From Flavobacteriaceae bacterium (GTDB lineage Bacteria; Bacteroidota; Bacteroidia; Flavobacteriales; Flavobacteriaceae), in assembly GCA_016744415.1 (NCBI GenBank), contig JADGEL010000003.1, positions 310,001 to 374,000 on the forward strand: a stretch of DNA of 64,000 bases. The letters are read 5' to 3'. A program made the position numbers and the translations under genes. The notes under the pieces are model-generated. The model ran no database searches. It worked only from the letters and a program-made list of their open reading frames with translations, and was not told where the DNA came from. Positions 50,109 through 59,111 of the stretch are shown piece by piece (position 1 is the stretch's first letter; the number at the start of each line of letters is the position of its first letter).

Positions 50109-50807
50109 ATGGAAGAAAATAGTTGTAATATTAGTGACAAAGGTAAAAGCTGTTGTTCAGCAGTGGGAGATAATAAAATTGAAAATTTAAGCGCACATTG
50201 GGATAATGCTTATAACAATAGCCTAGAAGAAAAATTGGGTTGGTTTGAAACGGATTTAAGTCCGATGTTACAACTTATCAGTAAAACAGGATTAGAAAAA
50301 TCTGCTACAATCTTGAATGCCGGTGCAGGTAGCACAACCTTAATTGATACTCTTATCAAAAATAAGTTCTCAAATATTATAGCTACAGATTTGAGCCAAG
50401 TCGCTTTAAATAATTTGAGTGCTAGAGTTGGTCAAGAACATTTAACTTGTATTGTTGACGACTTAACAAGCCCTACAGAACTCAATACTATTTCTCCTGT
50501 TGATTTATGGATTGACAGAGCTGTACTTCATTTTTTTACCGATGAAAAAGATCAAAAATTCTATTTTGACTTAATCAACCAAAAAGTAACTAAAGGTGGA
50601 TTTGTAATTCTTGCAGAATTCAATTTAGAAGGTGCTAAAAAATGTTCTGGGCTCGATGTAAAACGATACAGTAAAGAAGCTTTAAGTGAAAAGTTGGGAG
50701 CCAATTTTGAACTAATCGATAGTTTTAACTATATATATCAAATGCCATCAGGTGCTGATAGACCTTATATCTACACCCTTTTTAGAAAAAACTATACTAT
50801 AAGTTAG
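50109..50807 (+). CDS. Class I SAM-dependent methyltransferase with cysteine-rich N-terminus
   Basis: Starting at ATG 50109 (not 50034) the protein has 232 residues. The first 20 are unusual: MEENSCNISDKGKSCCS, with three cysteines. The methyltransferase core has SAHWDNAYNN, ILNAGAGSTTLIDTL (SAM loop), VDDLTS and DLWIDRAVLHFFTDEKD, which resembles small-molecule (thiopurine-type) methyltransferases. The substrate is unknown. Cysteines at the N-terminus could bind a metal or a thiophilic substrate. It faces the globin gene and may share its regulation. Confidence 0.75.
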   Translation: MEENSCNISDKGKSCCSAVGDNKIENLSAHWDNAYNNSLEEKLGWFETDLSPMLQLISKTGLEKSATILNAGAGSTTLIDTLIKNKFSNIIATDLSQVALNNLSARVGQEHLTCIVDDLTSPTELNTISPVDLWIDRAVLHFFTDEKDQKFYFDLINQKVTKGGFVILAEFNLEGAKKCSGLDVKRYSKEALSEKLGANFELIDSFNYIYQMPSGADRPYIYTLFRKNYTIS

Positions 50808-50889
50808 AACCTTATTATTTACCTAAAATTATTTTAAAATCAGCTAATAAGTTATAAATGCCTAATATTTTGTTTCTTATGAGATATTA

Positions 50890-51780
50890 TTACCCTATTG
50901 CCTTTTTTTGCTTATTTCTACTCAAAATAATTATTGTTGAAATTATACATAAACTGCCAATCCAATCAACTCCTTTAAATGGAGTTTTTAACCATAGTAC
51001 CGCTAAAATTACAGCAACAAGAGGTTCAGATGATGCTAATAAACTTGTTTTTTGTGCTCCAATTATTTTAGTAGCATTCAAATAAGAATAAAATGCAACT
51101 AAAGTACCTAAGATAATTATGAATGCAACTGATACATATGTTTGGGAATCCCAATTACCTTCAATATTCCAAGGAGCTTTTACAAAGCTAAAACATATTC
51201 CACCAACTAACATACCCCAACCAACAATAACAGATGAGCTATATTTTTTTAATAAGTTTCTTGGTTGTATAGAATATACTGCTAAGGTAGCCGCTGAAGC
51301 AAGTCCTAAAAAAAGTGCTAATCCAGATATAGAAAGGTTTTTAAAACTACCATGAGTTACTAATAAGAATACTCCTATTATAGCTAAAGTAATAGCAAAA
51401 AGTTCTGATTTATTAGGTAAACTCTTATGTTTTATAGCTAAATATACAGCAATAATTATTGGTCCAAAATATTGTAAAACTGTTGCGGTTGCTGCATTTG
51501 AATGCTTTATTGCTGCAAAGTAAGTATACTGCATTCCCAACATTCCGATGATACTAAATATTAGAAGCTGTAACACATCCTTTTTATCCTTCCAAATATT
51601 AAATATATATTTTTTAGTGTATTTTGCAAAAATCAAAAGATAAAATCCAGAAATCAATAACCTAATTGTAATTAGCCATTCTACATTTATACCTCTTTGC
51701 TCAAATAAGAACTGCCCTAACACACCTGAAACGCCCCATAATAGTGCGGCAATTACTCCTAAAAACATGCCTTTATTCAT
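50890..51780 (-). CDS. EamA/DMT-superfamily transporter
   Basis: The 296-residue membrane protein has about ten membrane segments in two EamA repeats (ALLWGVSGVLGQFLFEQRGI and GTLVAFYSYLNATKIIGA regions). Conserved features include SLLASSEPLVAVILAVLWLK near the C-terminus. The family exports metabolites or amino acids; the substrate is unknown. The gene lies convergent to the methyltransferase gene. Confidence 0.85.
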   Translation of the reverse strand: MNKGMFLGVIAALLWGVSGVLGQFLFEQRGINVEWLITIRLLISGFYLLIFAKYTKKYIFNIWKDKKDVLQLLIFSIIGMLGMQYTYFAAIKHSNAATATVLQYFGPIIIAVYLAIKHKSLPNKSELFAITLAIIGVFLLVTHGSFKNLSISGLALFLGLASAATLAVYSIQPRNLLKKYSSSVIVGWGMLVGGICFSFVKAPWNIEGNWDSQTYVSVAFIIILGTLVAFYSYLNATKIIGAQKTSLLASSEPLVAVILAVLWLKTPFKGVDWIGSLCIISTIIILSRNKQKKAIG

Positions 51781-52303
51781 AGTTAAATCGTTTCATATAT
51801 TTTATTTATGCAAGTGTACATCAATTAGTACAGAAAACCCCTTTAAGATTGCTTATAGTTTTATTTTTTATAACATACTAAACTGTTTTGGTTTCAAAAA
51901 TCATTTGTATTTTGAAAATAGCACTTATACTATTATTGGGATATAGGTGAAATAATATAATTTTCAATATAAGCCAAGTAAATATCTATAAAGCATTGTG
52001 ATACAAGTATCATAACATTTTAGCAATTGAAAACATGAGTTTTGGCATCATCAAAATTTAGCAGTATTTTTAAGTGATTTATAAATAAAAAACTATATTG
52101 ATATTTGTTATGTGGTCTTTTTTTTTAATAACAACAGTTTTACTCGCTAGAGCTTCTAAACTAAAACAAGAGAGTTTTATTGAAAAAAAAACTGAAAGCA
52201 GAGTATTTCTGTTCTAAAATACAAATGATTTCTGGAGAAATTATAATGATATGATTTCTAATTAGAAAATTAATTACTTAATCTATAAAAATTCTTAAAT
52301 TCA
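51781..52303. other. 523-bp region without a convincing gene
   Basis: AT-rich. A 14-bp palindrome (TTTCTAATTAGAAA, 52255-52268) lies 35 bp upstream of the transporter gene at 52304 and is a possible operator. A 35-codon frame (52110-52217, MWSFFLITTVLLARASK) has a hydrophobic start but no other support. No clear TAnnTTTG box was found close to the transporter start. Nothing else is seen. Confidence 0.5.
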
Positions 52304-53569
52304 ATGAATCAAAGAAAAGCTCCTTGGTACTTTCTGCTGCTAATCATTTTAGCGGGGGAATCTGTATTTATACTTCCATTTGTTCTTTCTCGAGTTTTTA
52401 GACCAACCGTTCTTGATGCATTTAGTCTAAGCAATATACAGTTAGGTTACTGTTTCTCAATTTATGGGATAGTTGCGCTGTTATCCTACCTTTTTGGAGG
52501 TCCGTTGGCAGACAAGTACCCTCCAAGAAAATTAATTGCTATATCGTTGTGGATGACTGCCCTTGGAGGTTTTGTTTATGCAACTTTTCCAAGTTATTTT
52601 GTGTTAAAAATACTTTATGGCTACTGGGGCTTTACAACCATTTTTCTGTTTTGGGCAGCAATGATAAAAGCCACCAGAGTTTGGGGTGGGTCTGCTTCAC
52701 AAGGTAAAGCTTTTGGTTTTTTAGATGGAGGCCGTGGCTTAGTTGGAGCTTTATTCGGAACTTTAGGAGTCCTTGTTTTTTCCTTTTTTATAAGTTCAGA
52801 AATCTCTAAAGCAAACATATCAGAAAGTAAGTTAGCCTTTAAATATGTTATTCTAATATCTTCAGGTATTGTTATTCTTGTGGGTATATTGGTTTGGTAC
52901 TTTTTAAAAATGAGCGACAAAACGGAACAAGAATTCATATCAACAAAAATTACAGTGTCACAAATAAGAGAGGTCTTGAGTTTACCTTCTGTTTGGTTAC
53001 TGATGATAATTATTCTATGTGCCTATGTAGGTTACAAAATTACAGATGTCTTTTCTCTCTATGCACAAGATGTAATGTTTTACAATCAAGTTGAATCAGC
53101 TAAAGTTGGCACTTTTTTACTATTTATTCGCCCAATTATTGGTGTTATAATTGGTGTGATTGCTGATAGAACTCAAACTACATATTGGTTACTTATTAGT
53201 TTTACAATTTCATTCTTAGGAGCTTTATTATTTGCAACAGGCATAATTTCATATTCATCAATCGCATTGTTTTTAATATCTATTTTAGTAGTAGCAACAG
53301 GAGTATATGCTGCACGTTCTTTATACTTTGCCGTGATGGAAAAAGGGAAGATTCCATTAACATTAACTGGTACTGCTGTTGGTATTGTTTCACTTATAGG
53401 ATATACTCCAGATATATTTTCAGGCCCAATAATCGGATATCTCCTAGATAACTCTCCTGGTGAAAAAGGACATCAACATGTGTTTTTAATGCTGGCTTTG
53501 TTTTCTATTATTGGAGTAATTGCAGCGTGGTATTATCACCAATTATATAAAAAAAAGAGCAATGAATAA
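52304..53569 (+). CDS. Major facilitator superfamily transporter
   Basis: The 421-residue protein has 12 membrane segments. The MFS loop 2-3 motif is GGPLADKYPPRKLIA (residues about 66-80). Segments after it (GYWGFTTIFLFWAAMIKATR, AFGFLDGGRGLVGALFGTLG) resemble the sugar-phosphate/organophosphate antiporter branch, though the substrate is not assignable. The final codons overlap the ATG of the decayed SRPBCC gene by 8 bp, so they were one operon. Confidence 0.85.
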   Translation: MNQRKAPWYFLLLIILAGESVFILPFVLSRVFRPTVLDAFSLSNIQLGYCFSIYGIVALLSYLFGGPLADKYPPRKLIAISLWMTALGGFVYATFPSYFVLKILYGYWGFTTIFLFWAAMIKATRVWGGSASQGKAFGFLDGGRGLVGALFGTLGVLVFSFFISSEISKANISESKLAFKYVILISSGIVILVGILVWYFLKMSDKTEQEFISTKITVSQIREVLSLPSVWLLMIIILCAYVGYKITDVFSLYAQDVMFYNQVESAKVGTFLLFIRPIIGVIIGVIADRTQTTYWLLISFTISFLGALLFATGIISYSSIALFLISILVVATGVYAARSLYFAVMEKGKIPLTLTGTAVGIVSLIGYTPDIFSGPIIGYLLDNSPGEKGHQHVFLMLALFSIIGVIAAWYYHQLYKKKSNE

Positions 53570-53993
53570 TACAAATACACCTGTTATTGTTAATCACATC
53601 TTTAATGCTTCTGTTGTAAAAGTTTGGAATGCAATTACTGATGTTGACTAAATGACCCAATGGTTTTTTGAGAATATTAAAAATTTTGAGCCTACCGTTA
53701 ATTTTGAAACTCAATTTGTAGTGCGAAATGAAGATAGAATCTTTACACATCTTTGGAAGGTAACTGAAGTAATCCCCGGTAAAAAAATAACCTATAATTG
53801 GAAATATAAAGAATATGCTGGAGATTCTTTTGTGACCTTTGAATTGTCCAAAAAAAGTAATAAAACTGAATTAAAATTAACACATACGGTAACAGAAGAA
53901 TTTCAAGATGATATTCCTGAATTTAGTAGAGAAAGTTGTTTAGGAGGTTGGAATTATTTTATCGGAGAAAGTCTAAATAACTATTTAGATTAA
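53562..53993 (+). pseudogene. SRPBCC/AHSA1-type protein interrupted by an in-frame stop
   Basis: From ATG 53562 the frame reads MNNTNTPVIVNHIFNASVVK and VWNAITDVD, then TAA (53649-53651, codon 30), then MTQWFFENIKNF and on to 53993 in the same frame. The N-terminal and C-terminal parts together make one AHSA1-like fold (about 143 codons): VWNAITDVDxMTQWFF is the family opening and ESCLGGWNYFIGESLNNYL the closing helix. A glutamine codon CAA mutated to TAA would explain it. Alternatively the ATG next to the stop (53652) restarts translation and gives a 113-residue protein lacking the first strand. Confidence 0.78.
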
Positions 53994-54017
53994 AGAAATC
54001 ATCATATCTTCTTTGCC

Positions 54018-54767
54018 TTAATTAACCCCAGAAATTGCTTGCATTACCTCTACCTTTTTTCTAACTGAAACAGGAACGGAGGCTCCGTCTGTGAGCATTA
54101 AATAACCACCATCTGATTTTATAAATTCTTTTACATAATTCAAGTTTACCAAATGACTTTGATGTGTACGCATAAAACTACAATCTTTGAGCATATCAGC
54201 AAAATACTTTAAGGTCTTGGTAACAAATATTTTATTACCATCTTTTAAATAAAATTGTGTATTGTTATTATCTGATACACACCGAATAATATCATTAATT
54301 ACCACCACTGTTATTTTTTCTAAGCTGTGCAATGAAATTTTGGTGGGTATTGCTGTTGGTGTAGATAATGTTTCTTTCAAAATTGAAATTTGCTCTTTAT
54401 CTGGTGCTATTTGCAATTTGGCTTTATCTATTGATATTGCTAATTCATCATCTCCATAAGGTTTTAACAAATAATCGATGGCCGCAAACTTAAATGCTCT
54501 GATAGCAAACTCATCACTAGCCGTTACAAAAATAACTTTCGATTTTAAATCTGGAATAATTTCTAGCAAATCAAAACCAGTACCATCACCCAACATTACA
54601 TCTAAAAACAAGATGTCTGGAGATTTTGTTCTCAATAATTTTGCTGCTGCCACAACACTATTTGCTGTTCCAATCACTTCTATTTCTTGATGACTCATTT
54701 CCAAATCCGATTGCAATAATTGCAATGCAGTTGGCATATCATCTACTAAAACTGCAGTATAATTCAT
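54018..54767 (-). CDS. LytTR-family response regulator
   Basis: The chosen ATG (54767) gives 249 residues starting MNYTAVLVDDMPTALQLL, the usual receiver opening; ATG 54800 and TTG 54815 are alternatives adding 11 or 16 residues. The receiver has DD near residue 9, the phospho-acceptor in DILFLDVMLGDGTG, VTASDEF and the lysine in YLLKPYGDDEL. The C-terminal LytTR domain reads CVSDNNNTQFYLKDGNKIFV and FMRTHQSHLVNLNYVKEF. It pairs with the sensor kinase 93 nt upstream on the same strand. Confidence 0.9.
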   Translation of the reverse strand: MNYTAVLVDDMPTALQLLQSDLEMSHQEIEVIGTANSVVAAAKLLRTKSPDILFLDVMLGDGTGFDLLEIIPDLKSKVIFVTASDEFAIRAFKFAAIDYLLKPYGDDELAISIDKAKLQIAPDKEQISILKETLSTPTAIPTKISLHSLEKITVVVINDIIRCVSDNNNTQFYLKDGNKIFVTKTLKYFADMLKDCSFMRTHQSHLVNLNYVKEFIKSDGGYLMLTDGASVPVSVRKKVEVMQAISGVN

Positions 54768-54860
54768 GTGTCTATATTCATTGTTTTTTAACGGCTCCAT
54801 GTTGTTCGCTATCAATCGTTCCCATATATGACAAACATTTTTAGCAAGCTCGTTTCCATT

Positions 54861-57740
54861 TTAATAATCAGTAATTAAAGGTAAGCTAAACGAAACCAAA
54901 GTGCCAAGAATTTTTCCTTTACTCTCTTTTAGTTCTTCTATTTTAAACGTAGAATTTTTAGATATCATATCAATCCTTTCTTTAGTAACTTCTAGAGCAA
55001 CAGACTGATGTGAACTTTGTTTTTTATGACTAGTTGATTGTTTATATCCAATTCCGTTATCAAGTATTTGACAATTCAATTGATTATTTTCTAGTGTAAA
55101 AGAAATTGCAATTTCTCCTTCCTCATCAATTTTTGAAATTCCGTGTTCAATAGCATTCTCAACAAAAGGTTGAATAATCATTGGTCCTAACATCACTTCT
55201 TCGACATCAATTTTATCAGCTACATTAATTGTAAATTTAAAATCTTTAGTACCCATCAATTGCTCTAATTCTAAGTAATAATTTAGACTTTTAATTTCTT
55301 CTTTTAAAGTAATATTTTCTTGTCTTGAGTTTAAAAGAGTAGCACGCATTAAACCTGCAAATTTTTGAATTGAAGCATTCATTTTTTTAACATCTGACAT
55401 TCCTAATGCCTTGATACCATTGAGTACATTAAAAATAAAATGAGGATTCATTTGCAATCGCAATGCTTTTTGCTCTAACGTTAATAAATCATTTTCAAGC
55501 TCTAATTGTGTTTGCTTGTCTTTATTTTTCCGTTTTAGATTTTTAAGATAATTCCAAACTATTAAAAAAATGATTAGAAAAAGAGTACCAATCACAACTA
55601 TACGAAACCATACTGTTTTTACAATAGCTGTTTCAATGAAAAATTGAAATTCTATTGGGTCACTTAACAACTTGTTGGCTATTTTAGATTGCACTTCAAA
55701 ATGATGATTTCTCGCATCTAAATTTGCAAAAACTACCGAAGTGTTATCAGACCACTCGCTCCAATCAACGGTATTCATCCTCCAACGATATTCTATTTCA
55801 TTAGGATGATTGATGTCTATGGTTTTAAATGAAAAGGACAAATGGTTGTCTGTTGGTTTAAACCTAAATTCCTTTTTACCAATAGAGTCTAATTCTTTAT
55901 AAGCTACTTCAACAGTTTCAAAATGAATTGTTGGTTTTATACTGTCAAATGTTTTTCCTGCTGGCTCATATTTTGTCAACCCTTGAATCGTACCAAAATA
56001 AACAGCTCCAGAATCATCGTGTTCCAATACATTTTGCAGAGTTTCGACACCTGTGAATCCGTCATATTTATCAAAATAAAAGAAATCATCAATCTTGTTG
56101 TTTTCATCCAACTTAATTTGAGTAACTCCTTTTTGAAATCCTGCCCATAAATTATTTTGTGTATCGAAACCTAGTTGATATATATTTTTACTAGGCAATC
56201 GATTTTTACCTCTCAACAACTTAAATCTTGGTTTTTCAGACAACTTCGACCACCAAATCCCTTCACCATGCGTTGCTAAATAAATACTATTATTATGAAT
56301 TACCAATGAACCAATGGTAGCATTGTTTGTCAATTTATTACCCAAATGATGCACAACATCATCTTTAATAAATCCTAAAAAGCCTTTACTAGAAATATAC
56401 CACAACCTATTTAAGCTATCTAATTGTGCATCGTTAATAGAAAGATCATAAAGTCCATCGGTTTTATTAAACTGGATAGAATCTCTTATTTTTTTGGATT
56501 TAAAATCATATTTAAACTTGCTAATTCCCTTAGTTGTAGATGCTACCCAAAACACAGAATCTTTTAAAATAATTTTTTGAATATCCCTTACAAAAGTTAT
56601 GGTGTCAGTAACTTTGAGAGAGTCTAAAACTAAAATTCCATCATCAGTTCCTGCAAATAACTGTCCCTTACTATTACTTTTTAAAGCGTATATATTATGA
56701 TGAAAATCAGGAGTTTTAGTTACACCCGCTGAGTCAATAAAAAATAAACTTCCATCAGCTGTAGCGATAAAAATTGTATCCTTTTTTGGATGAACCGAAG
56801 TAATTGTTTGAGTTTTTAGATAATGTTTAAAACTACTTTTTGATAATCTATACAATCCGTTTGAAGATCCAATCCATTGATTTGATTGTCCATCAATAAA
56901 AACAGAATTAACACTTATTTTATTCAGTTCTGGCAAACTCTTGACTACAGAACTTGTTTCTAGATTTAATGTTTTAATTCCAGCATTTTTACTTGCTATA
57001 AACAGTTGCCTTTTATCTTTTGATAGTGTAATTGTACTACTTTTATTAATGCTAATAATTTTTTTAAGAGTATTGGTCTCTTTTTCAATTTTAAAAATTC
57101 CATTGCTTTCAGTTGCTAAATAAATACCGTCTTTGAAACCTACAATTGTAAGTGAATTATATTTACTTAGCTGAACAATATTGGGTGAATCGCTTTCTAT
57201 ATTTTTAATTTTCCACAAACCTATAGCACTTGCAATCCAAGTATTTTGTCCATCAAAAATAATATCATTAATACTACTCACATCCAAAATACTATCCAAT
57301 GAAATATGGCTTACTGCCAAATTTTCAAAAATGTGTATTCCCTTTTCTGATGCTATATAAATCTGGTTTTTTATTTTGACAACCTTTTTTATTGCTGGAC
57401 TTTTATAAGAGAAAATTTCCTTTCCTTTCTTTATTGACAGCCCTTTTTTTGTCCCAATAAAAAATTGTCCATCTATAACACTTAAGCTTGTTGTGAAATT
57501 TGATATCAATCCATCTTCTTCATTAAAAACATCAAATTGATTTCCATCAAAGCTAGCTATGCCTCCACCATTTGTTGCTATCCATAGGTACCCTAAATCA
57601 TCCTGAATCACATCTTTGACTTGTGATTGTGGCAAACCATCATTTAAAGAAAAGTGTGACAATTGAAAATTTTGCGACTGAGAAACAATCGCAAACAGGA
57701 ATATTAAAGTAGTTATTATTTTTTGGATATGGGGGGTCAT
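54861..57740 (-). CDS. Two-component sensor histidine kinase with propeller sensor (LytS-type)
   Basis: Starting at the ATG at 57740 the protein has 959 residues and a clean signal peptide (MTPHIQKIITTLIFLFAIVS). An upstream frame to 57803 is rejected because a promoter box lies in it. The periplasmic part has two-component regulator propeller repeats (GLPQSQVKDVIQDDLGYLWI, then many IGTKKG/ATESNG-type blades) for about 650 residues. A Y_Y_Y domain (WRMNTVDWSEWSDNTS) and one membrane segment follow. The His_kinase domain has LQMNPHFIFNVLNGIKAL. The ATPase has IIQPFVENAIEHG and DNGIGYK. It probably senses a saccharide or envelope signal; the ligand is unknown. Confidence 0.9.
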   Translation of the reverse strand: MTPHIQKIITTLIFLFAIVSQSQNFQLSHFSLNDGLPQSQVKDVIQDDLGYLWIATNGGGIASFDGNQFDVFNEEDGLISNFTTSLSVIDGQFFIGTKKGLSIKKGKEIFSYKSPAIKKVVKIKNQIYIASEKGIHIFENLAVSHISLDSILDVSSINDIIFDGQNTWIASAIGLWKIKNIESDSPNIVQLSKYNSLTIVGFKDGIYLATESNGIFKIEKETNTLKKIISINKSSTITLSKDKRQLFIASKNAGIKTLNLETSSVVKSLPELNKISVNSVFIDGQSNQWIGSSNGLYRLSKSSFKHYLKTQTITSVHPKKDTIFIATADGSLFFIDSAGVTKTPDFHHNIYALKSNSKGQLFAGTDDGILVLDSLKVTDTITFVRDIQKIILKDSVFWVASTTKGISKFKYDFKSKKIRDSIQFNKTDGLYDLSINDAQLDSLNRLWYISSKGFLGFIKDDVVHHLGNKLTNNATIGSLVIHNNSIYLATHGEGIWWSKLSEKPRFKLLRGKNRLPSKNIYQLGFDTQNNLWAGFQKGVTQIKLDENNKIDDFFYFDKYDGFTGVETLQNVLEHDDSGAVYFGTIQGLTKYEPAGKTFDSIKPTIHFETVEVAYKELDSIGKKEFRFKPTDNHLSFSFKTIDINHPNEIEYRWRMNTVDWSEWSDNTSVVFANLDARNHHFEVQSKIANKLLSDPIEFQFFIETAIVKTVWFRIVVIGTLFLIIFLIVWNYLKNLKRKNKDKQTQLELENDLLTLEQKALRLQMNPHFIFNVLNGIKALGMSDVKKMNASIQKFAGLMRATLLNSRQENITLKEEIKSLNYYLELEQLMGTKDFKFTINVADKIDVEEVMLGPMIIQPFVENAIEHGISKIDEEGEIAISFTLENNQLNCQILDNGIGYKQSTSHKKQSSHQSVALEVTKERIDMISKNSTFKIEELKESKGKILGTLVSFSLPLITDY

Positions 57741-57757
57741 GTTAAATATGCTTGCGG

Positions 57758-57765
57758 CAAAGATA
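57758..57765 (-). promoter_or_regulatory. -7 box of the propeller histidine kinase gene
   Basis: TATCTTTG on the minus strand lies 17 nt before the ATG at 57740 and inside the longer frame, so it decides the start. Confidence 0.55.
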
Positions 57766-57895
57766 GTTAATTTATAAAAATTAGTGGATATTCGATTTCT
57801 CATATGTAATATCTAAACAAAAAAGACAGAAAAGAGACCTATATTAAATTTCAGTTCTTCTCTGCCCAAACCACCAATTATATTTTTATCGCTTA

Positions 57896-58963
57896 TTACA
57901 AAGTATCATACAGCCTTAAATTGTCTATACTTGGCACCATGTATTGTGTTGGAAATGCATAATCCATCACAGGCTCTAACACACAAATCACCGTTACTTT
58001 TCCTTTTATAATCAAGGTTTCATCCTTTATGGTTTGATACCATCTGAATCTTTCTAATGGAATTCCAAGTGCATCTAATTCGGCAGATATTTCTTCATTT
58101 TCTTGCATCCAATTAATCAATGAAGCTGTAGTTGCAAATGATGGCAACTCCTCGTCTCCATGAAAATCTATCTCCCATCTCACAGGCACATTGAATTTGT
58201 AACTATAAGTATCTCCTACAAATCGCTCTGAACTATTGTTCATGACAGACAACCAATCGATTTCAACATTAGGATAGTTTTTAGCAAATTGCTTTGCAAG
58301 ATCAACTCTCCCTGGAGATTGTGCTGTTGGGTAAAATCCGTAATATGGCTTTGCTAAATATTGAGGCGCAAACTCACCACCAAAAACACTCACATTTTCT
58401 GAAGCAATAATTATTGGCTGCACATTAGTTGTGAAGATTTGTTTAAAATCGTTCATCAATTTTGTATTTGATCCTAAACCAGATGCGTGGAAAATCAATT
58501 TAGCATCTGTTTGCAAAACATTATTTAGTACTGGCAAGATTCCGTTAGCAACAGCATTTTCTAAAGTTACTGTTGTAATTTTATCGCCTTTAATTGTTGT
58601 CTCTAAAGACATTTCATTCAACTTATTATTATTTACGATATGAATTTTTGAATAGGGAATCTCATTGTAATTAATATTTAACCACAAGATAATTTCTTGT
58701 AATGACAATGCTGATTCCACAATTTCTACTTCCTGATTTTCAAAATATGATTTGGCATTTGTGTAGTACGTTTTATCTCCTTTGTCATATCCTGCTATAA
58801 AGACAACCTCTCTTTCTAGCTCTACTGTTGACTCCGAAAAAGTTACTACTTTGATATTTTCTAACTCTTGAGTTGTAGTAACTTGAGCTGTTGTTGATTT
58901 TTCTGTGCATCCTACAAGAATAGTTGCGAATACAATTGCTGCGATTTTGATTGAATTTCTCAT
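57896..58963 (-). CDS. Lipoprotein of unknown function
   Basis: The 355-residue protein has a lipobox (LVGC, Cys19). No family was recognised. The mature part alternates helices and strands (LEREVVFIAGYDKGDKTYYT; KLIFHASGLGSNTKLMNDF; PVRWEIDFHGDEELPSFATT), which suggests an alpha/beta fold. The second half is rich in aromatic residues. It lies between the sensor kinase and the T9SS sugar dehydrogenase, on its own promoter. An envelope role is likely but unproven. Confidence 0.6.
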   Translation of the reverse strand: MRNSIKIAAIVFATILVGCTEKSTTAQVTTTQELENIKVVTFSESTVELEREVVFIAGYDKGDKTYYTNAKSYFENQEVEIVESALSLQEIILWLNINYNEIPYSKIHIVNNNKLNEMSLETTIKGDKITTVTLENAVANGILPVLNNVLQTDAKLIFHASGLGSNTKLMNDFKQIFTTNVQPIIIASENVSVFGGEFAPQYLAKPYYGFYPTAQSPGRVDLAKQFAKNYPNVEIDWLSVMNNSSERFVGDTYSYKFNVPVRWEIDFHGDEELPSFATTASLINWMQENEEISAELDALGIPLERFRWYQTIKDETLIIKGKVTVICVLEPVMDYAFPTQYMVPSIDNLRLYDTL

Positions 58964-58995
58964 GATTTCTAATTTTTAGGTTTATAATTACAAAT

Positions 58996-59003
58996 CAAAA
59001 GTA
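58996..59003 (-). promoter_or_regulatory. -7 box of the unknown lipoprotein gene
   Basis: TACTTTTG on the minus strand lies 33 nt before the ATG. Confidence 0.45.
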
Positions 59004-59111
59004 GCTTGAGAATACAGTCATACTTGGGGTGTTTTAGAATTCGTAGGTCTTAAATTAGAATTCGTAAAAAAAACTTATATTTACATCAACCTCAAGATTA
59101 AAATTATTTTT

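Noticed and set aside
52110-52217. 35-codon frame with hydrophobic start upstream of the MFS gene
   Set aside because: No family match, only a poor promoter-like sequence (GATATTTG), and nothing to connect it with the transporter.
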